Origin: Eutypella sp. D-1 | Lineage: Eukaryota > Ascomycota > Sordariomycetes > Xylariales > Diatrypaceae | Direction of reading: 5' to 3' | Assembly (NCBI GenBank): GCA_023313575.1 | Contig: JAJTTP010000004.1 | Location: forward strand, 2,170,001 to 2,234,000 | Length of the DNA: 64,000 bases | Shown here: positions 10,174 through 21,576 of the stretch, piece after piece | Layout: each line of letters begins with the position of its first letter | How positions within the stretch are numbered: the stretch's first letter is position 1 | Program-made: the position numbers and the translations under genes | Notes under the pieces: model-generated | What the model was told of the DNA's origin: nothing | Databases searched by the model: none | The model's input: only the letters and a program-made list of their open reading frames with translations

Positions 10174-10581
10174 TTATTATGCTGCCTGCCTTAGCAGGCA
10201 AGCCTCCAGTTTTATAACTTAGAATTTTTTATAAAAGTTAAATAATCACTTATTTATCTTTTAAATAACCGTTTTATTCTTGGATTATATGGCAAAAATT
10301 TATAGTTATTACAATTTAAGTAGATTAAAACGATTATATAAAACAAGGTGCGCTCCGCTTTGTGCTAAGGCATAAAAGGCTGCAGTAGCTGCAGTAGCTG
10401 CTTATCGCTGCCTATCCCTTTTTTTATAGTGGTAATAGCCACTATAATAGCCACTATAATAGCTACCGGGATAGATCGAATTTATTAAATTGATCGAATT
10501 AATTAAATACTGGTAGCTACTTATTAAAGCAAGCAGTATAATAATGCTTTTATTTTATGCTAAGCTTTTTAATATGTTAAT

Positions 10582-11300
10582 GTTATAACCTGGTCAGGTT
10601 ATAAAAGGCTAAATGGGGCTAATAATAAATTACGATCTTATTCGAAAAAATAAGGCTTTTAAAAAAACCTAGCCACAATGGGTTAGCTACGTTTAAGTTA
10701 TGTGATAAAAAGGATAGCCAGGATAGTTAATTATTTTAATAATTTAACAATAACCATATATTTTAATGTTAAAAATAAAGGATATAAAATAATATATAAT
10801 TACGTTTATTACCTTTTTTTTAAATAATTTTTAAGCTTATTAACTTATAATATAATTTAATTATTTAAAGCATTTTTCTTTTTATTATTATTAAACGTAA
10901 CTATTTATTATTTAAAACCTTAACATGTTATGACCTGGTCAGGTTATAAAAGGCCAAATGGGGCTAATAATAAATCACGATTTTATCCGAAAAAACGAGG
11001 TTTTTAAAAAGATTTAGCCATAATGGGTTAGCCACGTCCGAATTACGTAATAAGAAAGATAATTAAAATAGTTAACTATTTTAATAATTTAAGATAATTA
11101 AGATAACTAATTATCTTAACGATTTAATAATAACCATATATTTCAGTGTTAAAAATAAAGGATATAAATAATATATAATTATATTTATTACTTTTTTTTT
11201 AAATAATTTTTAAACTTATTAGCTTATAATATAACTTGGTTACTTAAAGCATTTTTTTTTTTATTATTACCAGATATGATTACTTATTACTTAAAACCTT
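10582..11300. repeat. Two direct copies of a ~345-bp unit inside the AT-rich island
   Basis: The segment beginning GTTATAACCTGGTCAGG at 10582 is repeated from 10927 (GTTATGACCTGGTCAGG) with matching order throughout: AAATGGGGCTAATAATAAAT, GCCA-AATGGGTTAGC, AACCATATATTT, and the poly-T blocks. Most differences look like C/T or G/A transitions. This is a tandem duplication inside the transposon relic. Confidence 0.8.
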
Positions 11301-11310
11301 AGCACTCCTG

Positions 11311-11428
11311 TTAATATAAACCCTTTCGATTAAATTAATAGTTAGGAATAAACCAGCCGTTATATAACACTTTTATTAATATAAACCCCTTAATTAAACT
11401 AATAGTTAAGAATAAACCAGCTGTTATA
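11311..11428. repeat. Two direct copies of a ~65-bp AT-rich unit
   Basis: TTAATATAAACCC followed by AATAGTTA-GAATAAACCAGC occurs at 11311 and again at 11376. The copies differ mainly by transitions. Confidence 0.75.
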
Positions 11429-11477
11429 ATTAGTTATTATATATGGATTACATATTGCTTATTAAGTTATTTTTTTA

Positions 11478-11584
11478 TTTAAAACATATAAGTCCGAAAG
11501 TTATAAAAAATTTTAATAAAAAAAAATCGATATAATAACCTTTTATTTTACTCCGGTACTTTATACCTTTATAAAATAAAGGCA
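11478..11584 (-). mobile_element. Decayed inverted relative of the MITE left half
   Basis: Read on the minus strand this segment follows the first ~95 bases of the 10006 MITE: TGCC-TTATTTTATA, AAGTACCGGAGT, GGTTATTATATCGA, then CTTTCGGAC. Most of the differences are C-to-T or G-to-A. It is either a RIP-mutated second copy or the far terminal repeat of a longer element. Confidence 0.6.
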
Positions 11585-12019
11585 TATTTTATTTATTTTA
11601 TCTTATTTATTTTATTAAAGCTATTAAAATTATTAAAGCTACCGATTAAACCTATTCGGGTATAATTTATTTTAAAATGCGTTAAACGGTATTATTAATT
11701 TTATTATAACTTAACGGTTTATAAAAAAGCACGGGATTTTTAAACTATTTAAAAATAATTATTTATATATTTTAAAATATATAAATTTTTTAATAATTAA
11801 TATTAAAAAATAAAAAACCTTTTTACTTTTTTAATCGGCGTTTTTTATATATAAATATAACCGATTAATATTAAATAACGAAATAAAATATTTAAAAATT
11901 TAAGGTAAAAGCAAATAATTTAATTAGTTAAAAAAAAGTCCGTGCCTTTAATAAAATAAAGAAAAGTAGATTCTTTTGTAAATATTTGGCTTATTAATTT
12001 TTGCCAGTGCCTGCTCGGG

Positions 12020-12404
12020 ACCGAAGCCAAGCTATACGGCTCCTTCCCGTACCTAGTAACAATCATGGCTTACCACGACGCAAGGAAGATGATAACCTCG
12101 TCTGTTACGAATTATACAATGTATACTGCAGTTGAAACCTTCCTTAGCCATTAGGTAAACACGGGAAATAGATAGGCACTAGGTAGATGGATTCTGCGTA
12201 TGGCAGTTGCTAGGGACCATTATGTTTTCGCATCCCTTCTGTTCAACCCATTCCTGTCTGGCGGCTGTACATGATGCCTACGTTTCCTATCTCCACCTGC
12301 TTTTATTATTGATATATAGCTAATCTCTAGCTAAGCATTCCTATGTACCCGTTATACTATTACAGCTCCTAGTATCAACAGTACTATCCATCCTGGACGA
12401 CACG
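12020..12404. promoter_or_regulatory. Promoter region of the NmrA-like gene
   Basis: Normal-composition DNA between the transposon end and the start codon. TATATAGC at about 12312-12320 is a possible TATA-like element. The leader ends ACACGATG. Confidence 0.35.
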
Positions 12405-13442
12405 ATGGCTTCGCCGCAGAAGATCCTCGTCATAGGTGCCACAGGCCGCCAGGGTAGTGCAGTCCTCCGCGAACTGTCGAACCAACTCTCCTCGATACCC
12501 GCAGGCCAACCAAAACCTAAAGTTCTCGCTCTCACGCGCAAGGCATCATCCGCGAAGGCAAAGGCTCTCCTCTCTCAGCCCCTGCCTCTCGACTTGGACC
12601 TAGAGCTTATTGAGGGCGACACGCGACGCCCGGGGAAGACTTTTGCCACACAACCGGACATTGATGCCGTGTTCTCGTGCACGGTGCCCTCTAACGAGCA
12701 GGCGCAGGCGATCCCACTGATCGACCTCATCGCCGGGCGGGGACCGGGGCCGCGCCCCGCAGTGCGGCGCTTCGTGTTCTCGAGCGTCGAGCGCGGCGGC
12801 GACGAGCGCAGCTGGACAAACCGCACCGACGTGCCACACTTCACAAGCAAGCACGACATCGAGCTGCATCTGCGATCCGCGTGGACGGAAGCCGCATCCG
12901 CAGCCGCGGTCGCAGACGCAGATACAGACGCGAAGGCAACGCAGCCGCCCTTCGACTACACGATCGTGCGCCCCGTCGCCTTCTTTGACAACTTCAACCC
13001 GACGACACCGTGGGGCGCATGGTTTGCGAGCCTGCTAGCTACAATGCCGACCGACACGGCCCTGCAGATGGTCAGCGTGCGGGACGTCGGGGTGTTCGCG
13101 GCGCGGGCGCTTCTGTGCGACGACGCGGCCTTCGCGGCGGACTTTGCGGGCCGCGCAACAGGACTAGCGGGTGACGAGCTGACGCTGGCGCGCCTGCGTG
13201 AGGTCTTCACTGACGTGTCCGGCGGCTCTTTGCTGCCACAGACCTGGTGGCCTGTCGGCCGCGCCACCCGCTGGGCCATCGGCGATGTTAGTAAAATGCT
13301 CGATTGGTTCGAGAGCGAGGGCTACGGTGTCGACATCACCGCGCTTCGCACCAGAGAGCCCGGCATGCAGGACTTCGGGACCTGGCTGCGCGAGAGCAGC
13401 AAGTTCCCCTTCAGTCGGGAGCTGGAGGATGCCAAGGGATGA
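12405..13442 (+). CDS. NmrA-like NAD(P)-binding Rossmann protein
   Basis: An intronless 345-residue ORF. The N-terminus ILVIGATGRQGSAV carries the glycine-rich dinucleotide-binding motif GxxGxxG (G11, G14, G17) in the form typical of NmrA-like and atypical short-chain dehydrogenase proteins. The order of segments (substrate-loop FSSVERGG, HFTSKHDIELHL, DYTIVRPVAFFDNF, late VSVRDVGVFAARAL) also fits NmrA/HSCARG relatives. These proteins sense or bind NAD(P) and either repress transcription partners (NmrA itself binds GATA factors) or act as isoflavone-reductase-like enzymes; which applies here cannot be read from the sequence. The gene lies about 390 bp from the transposon right end, on the same strand as the oxidoreductase that follows 1.2 kb later. 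Confidence 0.88.
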   Translation: MASPQKILVIGATGRQGSAVLRELSNQLSSIPAGQPKPKVLALTRKASSAKAKALLSQPLPLDLDLELIEGDTRRPGKTFATQPDIDAVFSCTVPSNEQAQAIPLIDLIAGRGPGPRPAVRRFVFSSVERGGDERSWTNRTDVPHFTSKHDIELHLRSAWTEAASAAAVADADTDAKATQPPFDYTIVRPVAFFDNFNPTTPWGAWFASLLATMPTDTALQMVSVRDVGVFAARALLCDDAAFAADFAGRATGLAGDELTLARLREVFTDVSGGSLLPQTWWPVGRATRWAIGDVSKMLDWFESEGYGVDITALRTREPGMQDFGTWLRESSKFPFSRELEDAKG

Positions 13443-14621
13443 GCGAACCGTTGTCTCGGAGCTTTCACCGTATGGTTCATGCTCGTGAAAAACGCTCTGA
13501 TCTTGTCGCTTTGGGTCATTGTCTCCCCGTTAGATTGTTGTTTATCACGCGTTACTGGGTGAGATCTTATGTTGCGGTGTGACTTAGATACACAAGATTG
13601 CTATTACGTAGTAATGCTATCGAATCAAAGCTCCTGGTATACTAGGTTTGTACGGAAACTTATGATATCCTTTTCGCATCCTCGTCCATGGTGCTTGCGA
13701 CCCGGATGGCGGCAGGATTCCGAAACCCTGAGGAGTAGTTGATAATTACATTGCTACTCGGAACTGACTTTTGAATAGAAGCATGGATCGTGACTATATT
13801 GCTTGCTTGCTAGTTGCGGTACTGGCTAGACCATCAAATCCAAAGGGATCCGTTCAATAGGGATTGGTAAAGCAGTACCTGGTAGCATTCAAGCCTTCTT
13901 AAGCTGAAGTGTTTGTCAATCGACCGAAATCGGATATCTCATGGAATCGTATTATCACAGGACATGCTCCATACTGTTACTGAACCATTCTACATCAGTC
14001 AGACACAGGTCCAAGACTATCCCGTGTCTAAGCACAAAGGGGCAAACCAGACGGGGCGGTTACATGATCCCATCTGTACTGAAGGCCCGGCTCCGACTTG
14101 GCGCATTCCGTCTTTGGTTGGCGATAAATCCTGCGAAGAAGGCCCGTAAAAACTGTTCTAGACATGTACTCAAGTTTCCAATAACGATATACTTATAATT
14201 GACCCGAGATTCATCTGCTCTGCTTATGAAGCCAGCGCGAAGAGTGTTGGCGTGCCTGGGTGTATTAGTAATGCGCGCCGGAATGGTTACATAACATGTC
14301 CGAATAGCTTCATATGCCACCATCTAAGCGTTGCAGCATGCCGATGGGTCTCTACGGCGGCCATTAGTCAAGCGTTTATCAAAGATCACGAAAATGACCA
14401 TGAAGCAAGGGAGCGTGGTTACTATGTGTGCTGGAAGTACAAACGTGTTTGAAATAAAAACCCCCAGGGCGATCTGACTATATCGTTTCACATCATGACA
14501 GCAAGCAGATATTGAATCAAGTACTCCTCTTCTCAGTTGATGGACTAAATTAGCGATCTCACGAAGACATTTCGATCGACGAAGCAACTCCTACACGCTA
14601 ATCCAAGCACCAGGATCCAAT
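13443..14621. other. Intergenic, no gene seen
   Basis: Several short open frames exist on both strands but none has coding character, splice structure or a recognisable product. It should include the 3' end of the NmrA-like gene and the promoter of the oxidoreductase gene. Confidence 0.45.
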
Positions 14622-15927
14622 ATGACGATCCCGACGCAGCAGACCGTATTCCGACTTACATCCCGCACGGGGCCCTCGGGCCTGCAAGAGTTCCGGGAGG
14701 CGGTGCCTTCTGCGGGAGCAGGCGAGGTAGTAGTAGAGGTGCGAGGCGTAGGGCTCAACTACCGCGACGTAGCCATCGCCACGGACCAGTACCCGCTGCC
14801 CGTCAAGGACGACGTGGTGCCGTGCGCCGACGTCGCCGGTGTCGTTGTCGAAGTCGGCGTCCGCGCCCGCGGCGTTGCTGTCGGCGATAGGGTCATCTCT
14901 GCTGTTAACCCCGCCCACTTGTATGGGCCGTATGATGAGAACTGCGCTGATGCTACGCTCGGTGGTCTTACGGATGGTGTGTTGAGGGAATTCATCGCTT
15001 GTGAGTGACGACCCCCCTGCCCTTAGGCTCTCTCTATTTTCATTTCCATTTTCTTCTCCCAAAATGGAGATAGACAGGAGCTGACATCTTTTTTCACGTC
15101 GCAGTGCCAGCGCACGCTGTTATCAAGATTCCAGAGTCATCGCGCAGCTTCGCGGAGTGGGCGGCGCTGCCGGTCACGGCGGTGACGGCGTGGAACGCGT
15201 TTTACGGGAACACGGCGCTGAAGCCGGGGTCGACGGTCGTCCTGCAGGGTAAGTGGGGATGGTGTCCTTTCTACGACTTCCCTATGACCCCCTTCTAGAG
15301 ACAACCGCCCCTCATGGGTGCAACAAGACGCAACCCCAGACTGACCGACGGGATAACTACTTAGGTACCGGCGGGGTCTCGCTGACGGCGCTAGCGATCG
15401 CGCGTGCCACAGGCGCCACGACAATCATAACATCGTCGTCGGACACGAAGTTAGCAGCGGCGCGGAAGCAGTACGGCGCGGACCACGGCATCAACTACGC
15501 GCGGACGCCGGCGTGGGGAGAGGAGGTGCTGCGGCTGACGGGAGGGCGGGGCGCAGACCACGTGATCGACGTCGGCGGCGCCGGCACCATCGCCCAGAGC
15601 CTCCGGTGCATCGCGTACGGGGGCACGGTATCTAGCATTGGGTTCCTGTCTTCCGTGAACAAGGATAAGGACAAGGATGGAGGAGGAAGCGGGATGGAGA
15701 TCGAAGACTTGATCATCCAGACTATGACGAAGGGCGTCGTCCTCCGCGGTGTCATGTCCGGCTCGAAGCAGCAGCTCGAGGAGGCCGTGCGGTTCGTGGC
15801 TGCGCGCCCGACGCTCCGCGTTCCCCTTGATAGGACCTTTGCGTTCACCCGTGACGCTGTCGTCGAGGCGCTCGAGTACGTCGCTGCTGGGAAGCAGATG
15901 GGCAAGGTGTGCATTGTGCGGGAGTGA
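14622..15927 (+). CDS. Zinc-type alcohol dehydrogenase / quinone oxidoreductase-like protein
   Basis: Exons 14622-15000, 15105-15248 and 15365-15927 give 361 residues; the introns (104 and 116 nt) begin GTGAGT and GTAAGT. The N-terminal GroES-like domain has GEVVVEVRGVGLNYRDVAIA and VVPCADVAGVVVEVG. The Rossmann domain has VVLQGTGGVSLTALAIA (NADPH-binding GTGGV motif), followed by TSSSDTKLAAARKQYGADHGINY. This fits the MDR superfamily. The catalytic-zinc ligands of true alcohol dehydrogenases are not evident, so a zinc-independent quinone or enone reductase is more likely. A D/K-rich insert (KDKDKDGGG) sits after the SIGFLS segment. The protein is full length and probably cytosolic. The substrate is unknown. 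Confidence 0.9.
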
Positions 15928-16411
15928 TGGCTACGCTGTTTCCGTTGATGAAAATGTTGAGGCACGTGCTATATTAGAATCGGAAACAGTTTCTCTCATT
16001 GTGTTGCATTGATTGATCGCAAATGCATTGGGTTGGTATCGTTATATACATGAGAGGCCACCCGTCCTCTAACTACTAGCTCTATCACCGAGGCACCTAT
16101 GATGTGCTCGTATTCAGGCGATGAATACTAGTTGGGGCTTCCGTGCCGCGCGAACCGCCCTCCGGCTTCTTGACGTCCGTGACGACTTACTCTAGGATTG
16201 CGATGTGGCGAAGTAGAAATGGAAGTGTAAGACAAGGTACTGCGCTCGTTATGAGTCGACAACAGAAGACTTTGTGATCCCGCGGAATGCGTTTCCCTGG
16301 TGGCATCCACCACGACTGGTGACATGACGACCAAGCGCGTAGGCCTTCAGTCAATCCCATCCTTACCCGATACCGCCTGTGCTACTATCCCCCACCCAGA
16401 GAGAGATATCT
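15928..16411. other. Intergenic region between convergent genes
   Basis: This holds the 3' flanks of the oxidoreductase and Med18 genes. No feature was recognised. Confidence 0.4.
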
Positions 16412-17307
16412 CTACCGAGGCGGGAGGACCTGTGGCGGGGCGATCCGGGTGTCGAGGACGCGGCGATCGACGATCTTGAAGTCGAAGATGCGGTCGAGCT
16501 CCTCCTTGACGACGAGCAGCTCCTTGTTAGCCTTCTGGAGCTTGTCGGGCTGATTGTCCTCATCGACGTGAAGGCGGACGTGAAGGACCCACTTCTGCGC
16601 CGGGTCGACGGGCCGCAAGTCGTTCCAGGCCGGCAGCGTCTGTAGGGGCTGCGCCGCGTTTGCATCCGCCGCGGACGACCCGGCCCCCTGTGATGTTGGT
16701 AGGTGGTATGTCCGGTTGAAGACGAACTCGACATTGCCCCGTACGAACGAGTGCGTCTCCCGGATCAGCTCGCCCTTGAACCTGTCGCGTGGGGAGATGG
16801 ATCAGCACCAGCCGTGATCTGATCGACACGTGTGTCCTCGCGCTCCTTCGTTACTTACGTGTGCCCATTGTCGGCCATGGCGACCAGCAAGTTCCTCTGG
16901 TCGGGAATCTCGACCTTCTTGCGTTGGGTGACGGGGGTGTCGCGCAAGGGATCCGGAAGGTCGGTCCATCTGAGGGTTCCGGGGGCAGCATTGAGGTCGA
17001 CGACGCGGTCGCCGCCGAAATCCCCGGCGTCCGGAGACACCTCGTAATCGACCTGGAGAATATAGGAGGAGCGGACGAGCTGCTTAGCGAGTTCGGTCCA
17101 GAGCGCCTGGGCGGCAGGAACCGGTGGCGGGCGGACGCTCCGGTGGCCGTTCGGCAGGCCCCGCGGCTGTGGTTGCGGGGGGCCCGCGAAGTACAGCACG
17201 CGCCGCGTCTCGCGCCGCGCCTCCATCCAGGTCAGGCCTTGCAGGATTGCGCATGCCATCGCGAAGTCGTCCTTCCGCACCGTGGCGGTCAGGAAGAGCT
17301 CGTACAT
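16412..17307 (-). CDS. MED18: Mediator complex subunit 18 (Med18/Srb5)
   Basis: Exon 1 is 17307-16859 and exon 2 is 16781-16412, with a 77-nt intron that starts GTAAGT at 16858. The 272-residue product starts MYELFLTATV, continues MACAILQGLTWM and RVLYFAGPPQP, and ends with DFKIVDRRVLDTRIAPP. This is the layout of fungal Med18, a beta-barrel subunit of the Mediator head module that pairs with Med20 and helps link RNA polymerase II to regulators in the nucleus. Length matches fungal orthologs. A segment before the C-terminal domain (QGAGSSAADANAAQ) looks like a low-complexity loop. No sign of damage. Confidence 0.9.
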
Positions 17308-19862
17308 GGTTGCGAGAGTTGGTGCCTGGTGGGGAGGAGAGAAAGTGTGAGCAGGTCGTCGTCGCTATCGTCGTCACGGGATGCGGTCAGCTGATTTCGG
17401 TAATTTCCGGGGCTAAAGAAAGTCTGAAATCTTGTCGTGCCTGATCCTCTTCTGCGTGGTTTCCAAATCAGGATGAGTTGATCGCTAAATTTGTCGCTTC
17501 CTAATAGTTGATGTAATTGTATAGTTATTGCAGATCAGGCAAACACTTGCACGTGGTTAGAGGGAAAGAAGGTGTTCAGGTGGATTTCGATATCAATAAG
17601 ACATGCCCCACTGTAATTGCTGTTGTCTCTGTAGGTAGGGAGAGATTTGATTGGTCAGCTGGCCAATTGCTGTGGACCTACGATACCTCCTTATATGCGC
17701 ATTTCAAGCAATGAAAGGTGTTGATTGCACTTCGCTGTTCCTATTATGATCATATTTGCACTTGTCATTTTCAAAGAAGATGAAAATCGTAGCAGACTTC
17801 ATTGTCGCAAGAAACATGCCTCCGCATATTCTATCCTCAAAAATAGACACTAGGTATGTCAACCTCGTACATCATGAAGGTGGCCGAAGACAGAGCTGGG
17901 ATGGACATCTCGATGAAGATGAAAGCGAAAGCCTGACTGAGGAAGAACTAGATGAGAGCGTGCGCAGGCTGCTGTGAAAGAGGTAAAGCATAGGTAAGCG
18001 CTGGTTAAAGAACGAGTACCGTACAGCCGGCGAACAGCTGCCATCTCAGGGCGAAGGGGTTGGCAAATGACGCCCGAATCGCTATCGTAGTATGCATCTG
18101 CTCGTGTGACTGCAACGCCGGAAGATTTCCTGCCAGCAGACCAGACACGGCGTCCAAGTTACAAACCACCAAACGCCGATTGGGTAAGTCTTTGTCCAGG
18201 GGTAGTAGGGCCCCTCGCTTCTGAACATGTTCCGCTTTCGGGGTTCCGCTTCCACTTCCGCTTCGTCGGGAGCCGTCGCTAACAACCAGGGCAGCCCACC
18301 AGCCCGCCAACTAAATAACTAGACTAGTCGGTAGCTCTGTCTTTACGGCTATGTAGATCACTGATCACGGGCGGTGTTTTGTTGCGCGCCGCGTTCCCCG
18401 ATGCAGTATTATGCACTGACCTGACCGACTAACGGACTAGAACTCTGGACGATTATAAAGCAGAGTGTGGGAAAAAAAAAATTAAAAATACGTAGACTAG
18501 AGATCGATCAGGAGATCATCTAGAAGCATTTTCGAACGCGGGTGTTTTGCTCGGAACTGCTAGCTAGGTATGACGGTGAATTGTACGATACACGTGCGAT
18601 TCAGGAGTCATGGGTGATGATGTGCCTTGCATACTTACTTGTACCTTGAGTGGGCGTGTAATAAGCAAATAGGGCTTCACGGGTGCCCCCGGTGGCGGGC
18701 TCCGGCCACCACCCATCTACCTAGTACTATACAGAGTACATGCTACATAGTGGGCCCCTACATAGTGTCAGCATGGATAACCCTAGAATGACCCCACCAC
18801 TGGAGCTAACTGAGGGGGGCTTGGGGGGTTAACTTGATAGGGGGAGGGGCATGACGTCCAAGTCCCAAGTTAGGTGCATGGTATGCATCCACATGGAGGT
18901 GCCGTCGGCGGCGAGAGCGATAGGGGGGATGTAGGAGTTGGGAGTTGTCACTTTCGCATCGAACCATTTATTTGCAAGGAATCACTTGATAGCCCCAAAT
19001 TTTGTCAATTTTGCCTCGGGGTCTCCAGTGAGCTGAAGACCAAATTAGCCCATCCATGGATTTGTTTAGCCATTTAGCTAACCAGCCCATGTCATTTTCA
19101 TTCTTGGTAGAATTTTGAACATTCCGGGGTTGGCGGAAAGGTATGATGCTGATGATGCAGTTACTTCTCTAGGCATGCGATGCGGTTGGCATGTCATTGC
19201 ACAGTTGGAGAGTACCTAGCAGCTTCCTAGGTACCTACCTACAGTAAGTAGGTCAACGGGATGGGAATGGAGAATGAAGGTAGACATGTCATGGTATGTA
19301 TGTACTTATATCAAGCAAGCAACTTCTTATTTATTAGCCGCCTCCTGTCTGTACCTTCCTGTCCCCATCTGTCCCCGTCTTTTGCCTCTGTCGTGACTCG
19401 GAATATTTCATATGCCCCACCATAACTGAAAACCCCCTGTCTTCCACCCCGACTTTACTGCGTTTAACCTCTGAAGATCAAACAGATCAACCCCGCACTT
19501 TCAGATACTTAGTTATCAAGTACTTACCCACATCAGTATACACCTTCCGATAAGGAGGGGTTCACGCTCTATATACCTTCGTCGTAAAGACCTGATAGGA
19601 GGTAGTTATAAACCATAGCACAGCTCGCCTTACTTAGGTACATATATATCATTCGAGATTCGAGATTAGATTCAGTCCAACCCGACCCGACGTTATCGGA
19701 CATTTTATATCATTTATTCCGTTACTTGCTGCAGATAGCCCGGGGTTTAATTATCTTGATAGTTTCCTTGTTCAAGTTATTTTTATTTTGATCTTACTCT
19801 GCTCAACACCAAACACCACCCGAAACCTTGGAAAAGGTGAAAGGTAAACAAAAAAGGTGAAG
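17308..19862. other. Long intergenic region, no gene seen
   Basis: About 2.5 kb between divergent genes. Small frames at 17517-17977 and 18005-18310 look non-coding. From about 18.8 to 19.86 kb it is probably the promoter and leader of the siderophore acyltransferase. It has several GATA cores (for example TTATCTTGAT at 19751-19760 and CCGATAAGG near 19546), but no exact ATCWGATAA site of the kind bound by SreA-type iron regulators. A TACCTA/TAGGTA palindrome cluster lies near 19225-19250. Confidence 0.4.
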
Positions 19863-21576
19863 ATGGCACCGTCCATCGTTCATCTACCAGACGGGCAGAA
19901 TTTCACTGTTCAGCCCGTATTCTCCGGCTTATTCTTCAAGTCCAACGATATAAACACCCACCCCACCCCTTTCCCTGTCGGCTGGACCGTGGTACTCCAC
20001 AGCGAGGCCAGCGACGACGACAACAATGATGACGATAACCTCAACACCAACCCCAACAGTCCAGATGGCCAGTCCGAAGACAACAACAGCACACCCTACC
20101 GTTCCAATCGAAGAAGTCACATCCATAAATACAGCAGGCCAACCTTACAAAATGACACCGTCTTCATCTCCTCCATCTCCAACCCCTCCAGCAGTGACTT
20201 CCGCCCTCCTGCAAGCGCCTCTCGCCAGATCGCCCTCATGATGTGGATTACCCTGTACTGGTACTTCCAGCAGCCGGAGCCGGAGCCGTACCTCGAGACC
20301 CGGGAGTCACGGGGCACGCCGCCCGAAGCCCGGCCGCGCGGCGAGTGGCGCATCCGCATTAAGCGTGAGGGCGTCCTGCGCACGCGCAACATGATTCCCA
20401 AGCTCGAGCGCATGGGTTTGATCAGCACGATGGACTCGGCCGTCGGCACGGGCGTCGACGAGAGCCACCAGGGCTGGGACGAGATGTTCGTCTCCAAGCG
20501 CACCTTCTGGCAGATCCCCAGCGGCCTCTTCCTCTTCACCCTGCAGCCCACCCGCCACAGCTCCCACCCGGGCTCCCCCGTGAGCAGCCGCCCCGGCTCC
20601 CCCATCCGCACCGACTTCGATTCCTCCTCCTCGCCCTCCCCGCACAAGCCCTACCACCACCACCATGTGAGCTCCTCCGGCAGCCTGCTCGCCGTCGACG
20701 GCGGCCTGACTGGTCTCGTCTCCGTCCCCAGCCTCCCCGCCGGCCCTTACTTCTCCCCCTCCCGCCTGCCGACCTTCTACCCCCCGCCCCCGCTGCAATA
20801 CACCATCACCGACAACGTGCGCCACCCGGTACGCCACAAGCCGCCGCGCATGGGCGAGATCTTCTACACCCGCTTCGTGCCCTCCGTGGGGAAGTACCTC
20901 TCGTTCCGAGTGGCGTCGCTGTCGCCGAAACCAGTGCCGACGCGGGGGCCGGTGGGGCCCGCCACGGCAGCCGCCGCGGCCGCGGGCGGGGATTACCAGG
21001 GCGAGAACGCGCACCTGTGCACGCTGTCGGACACGTCGCTGCTGCAGATGTGGCTGGCGAAGCCGCGGGTGTCGGCGTTCTGGGGCACGTACCACGCGGG
21101 GTTCTTGTCGGACGCGCTGCGGTCGCGACACTCGTTCCCGGCGATCGGGCTCTGGGACGGCGTGCCCTTCGGCTACTTCGAGGTCTACTGGGTCCGCGAG
21201 GACACGTTGGGCCGCCACATGGGCGGCGCCGAGGCGCTAGACTTTGATCGCGGTATCCACGCCCTCGTCGGCGAAGAGTGGGCCCGCGGCCGCGTCCAGC
21301 AGTGGCTCTCTGGCCTCGTCCACTGGTGCTGGCAGGTCGATAACCGCACCATGAATATCTACCTCGAGCCGAGGGTCGACAACGAGAGGTGAGAAGCTCC
21401 ACCCTTTTCTTTGCTTTTCACTCCTTTTTTCACTTTTGATATGCTGACCTCATGACAGGTTCGTCTCGCACCTGCAGGTCGCGGGCTTTTCCAAGGACCG
21501 CCAGATCGCGCTCCCGCACAAGCAGTCGTGGCTGTGCCGCCTGCGGAGGGAGGCCTGGGACGGCCCGGTTTGGTGA
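19863..21576 (+). CDS. Siderophore biosynthesis N-acyltransferase (SidF/SidL-type, GNAT fold)
   Basis: Exon 1 is 19863-21388 and exon 2 is 21459-21576, joined across a 70-nt intron (GTGAGA to CAG), giving 547 residues. The start is the ATG at 19863 (MAPSIVHLPD); an in-frame GTG two codons earlier is not used. The C-terminal ~200 residues are the acetyltransferase core shared with bacterial IucB/MbtK: LLQMWLAKPRVSAFWGTY, FPAIGLWDGVPFGYFEVYWV, LVGEEWARGRVQQWLSGLVH, and IYLEPRVDNERFVSHLQVAGF across the splice site. Fungal members transfer an acyl group to N5-hydroxyornithine: acetyl in SidL, anhydromevalonyl in SidF. Which acyl group is used here cannot be told by eye. The N-terminal half contains variable Asp/Asn-, Ser/Pro- and His-rich stretches. 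Role: hydroxamate siderophore assembly. Confidence 0.88.

Larger units (their letters stand above)
9932..12019. mobile_element. TIR DNA-transposon relic, strongly AT-biased (RIP-like)
   Basis: The left end (GCAGGCGTTGGACAAAATAAG at about 9937) and the reverse complement of the right end (GCAGGCACTGGCAAAAATT, ending near 12016) match at 22 of 28 aligned positions and both run into TAAGCCA, so they are terminal inverted repeats of an element of about 2.1 kb. From 10190 to 12000 the sequence is extremely AT-rich with stop codons in every frame, as expected after RIP, and no transposase can be read. A short relative with the same termini lies at about 46049-46305. I could not fix a target-site duplication, so the superfamily is unassigned. 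A separate MITE is nested near the left end. Confidence 0.75.

Noticed and set aside
10190..12000. Search for a readable transposase in the AT-rich island
   Set aside because: Stops occur every few codons in all frames; no transposase motif could be supported.
19546..19760. SreA-type iron-regulator site before the siderophore gene
   Set aside because: Only partial GATA cores are present, and no match to ATCWGATAA was found by eye.
20307..21218. Long minus-strand frames opposite the siderophore acyltransferase and other GC-rich genes
   Set aside because: Arg/Ala/Gly-rich shadow frames that result from high GC codon bias on the coding strand.
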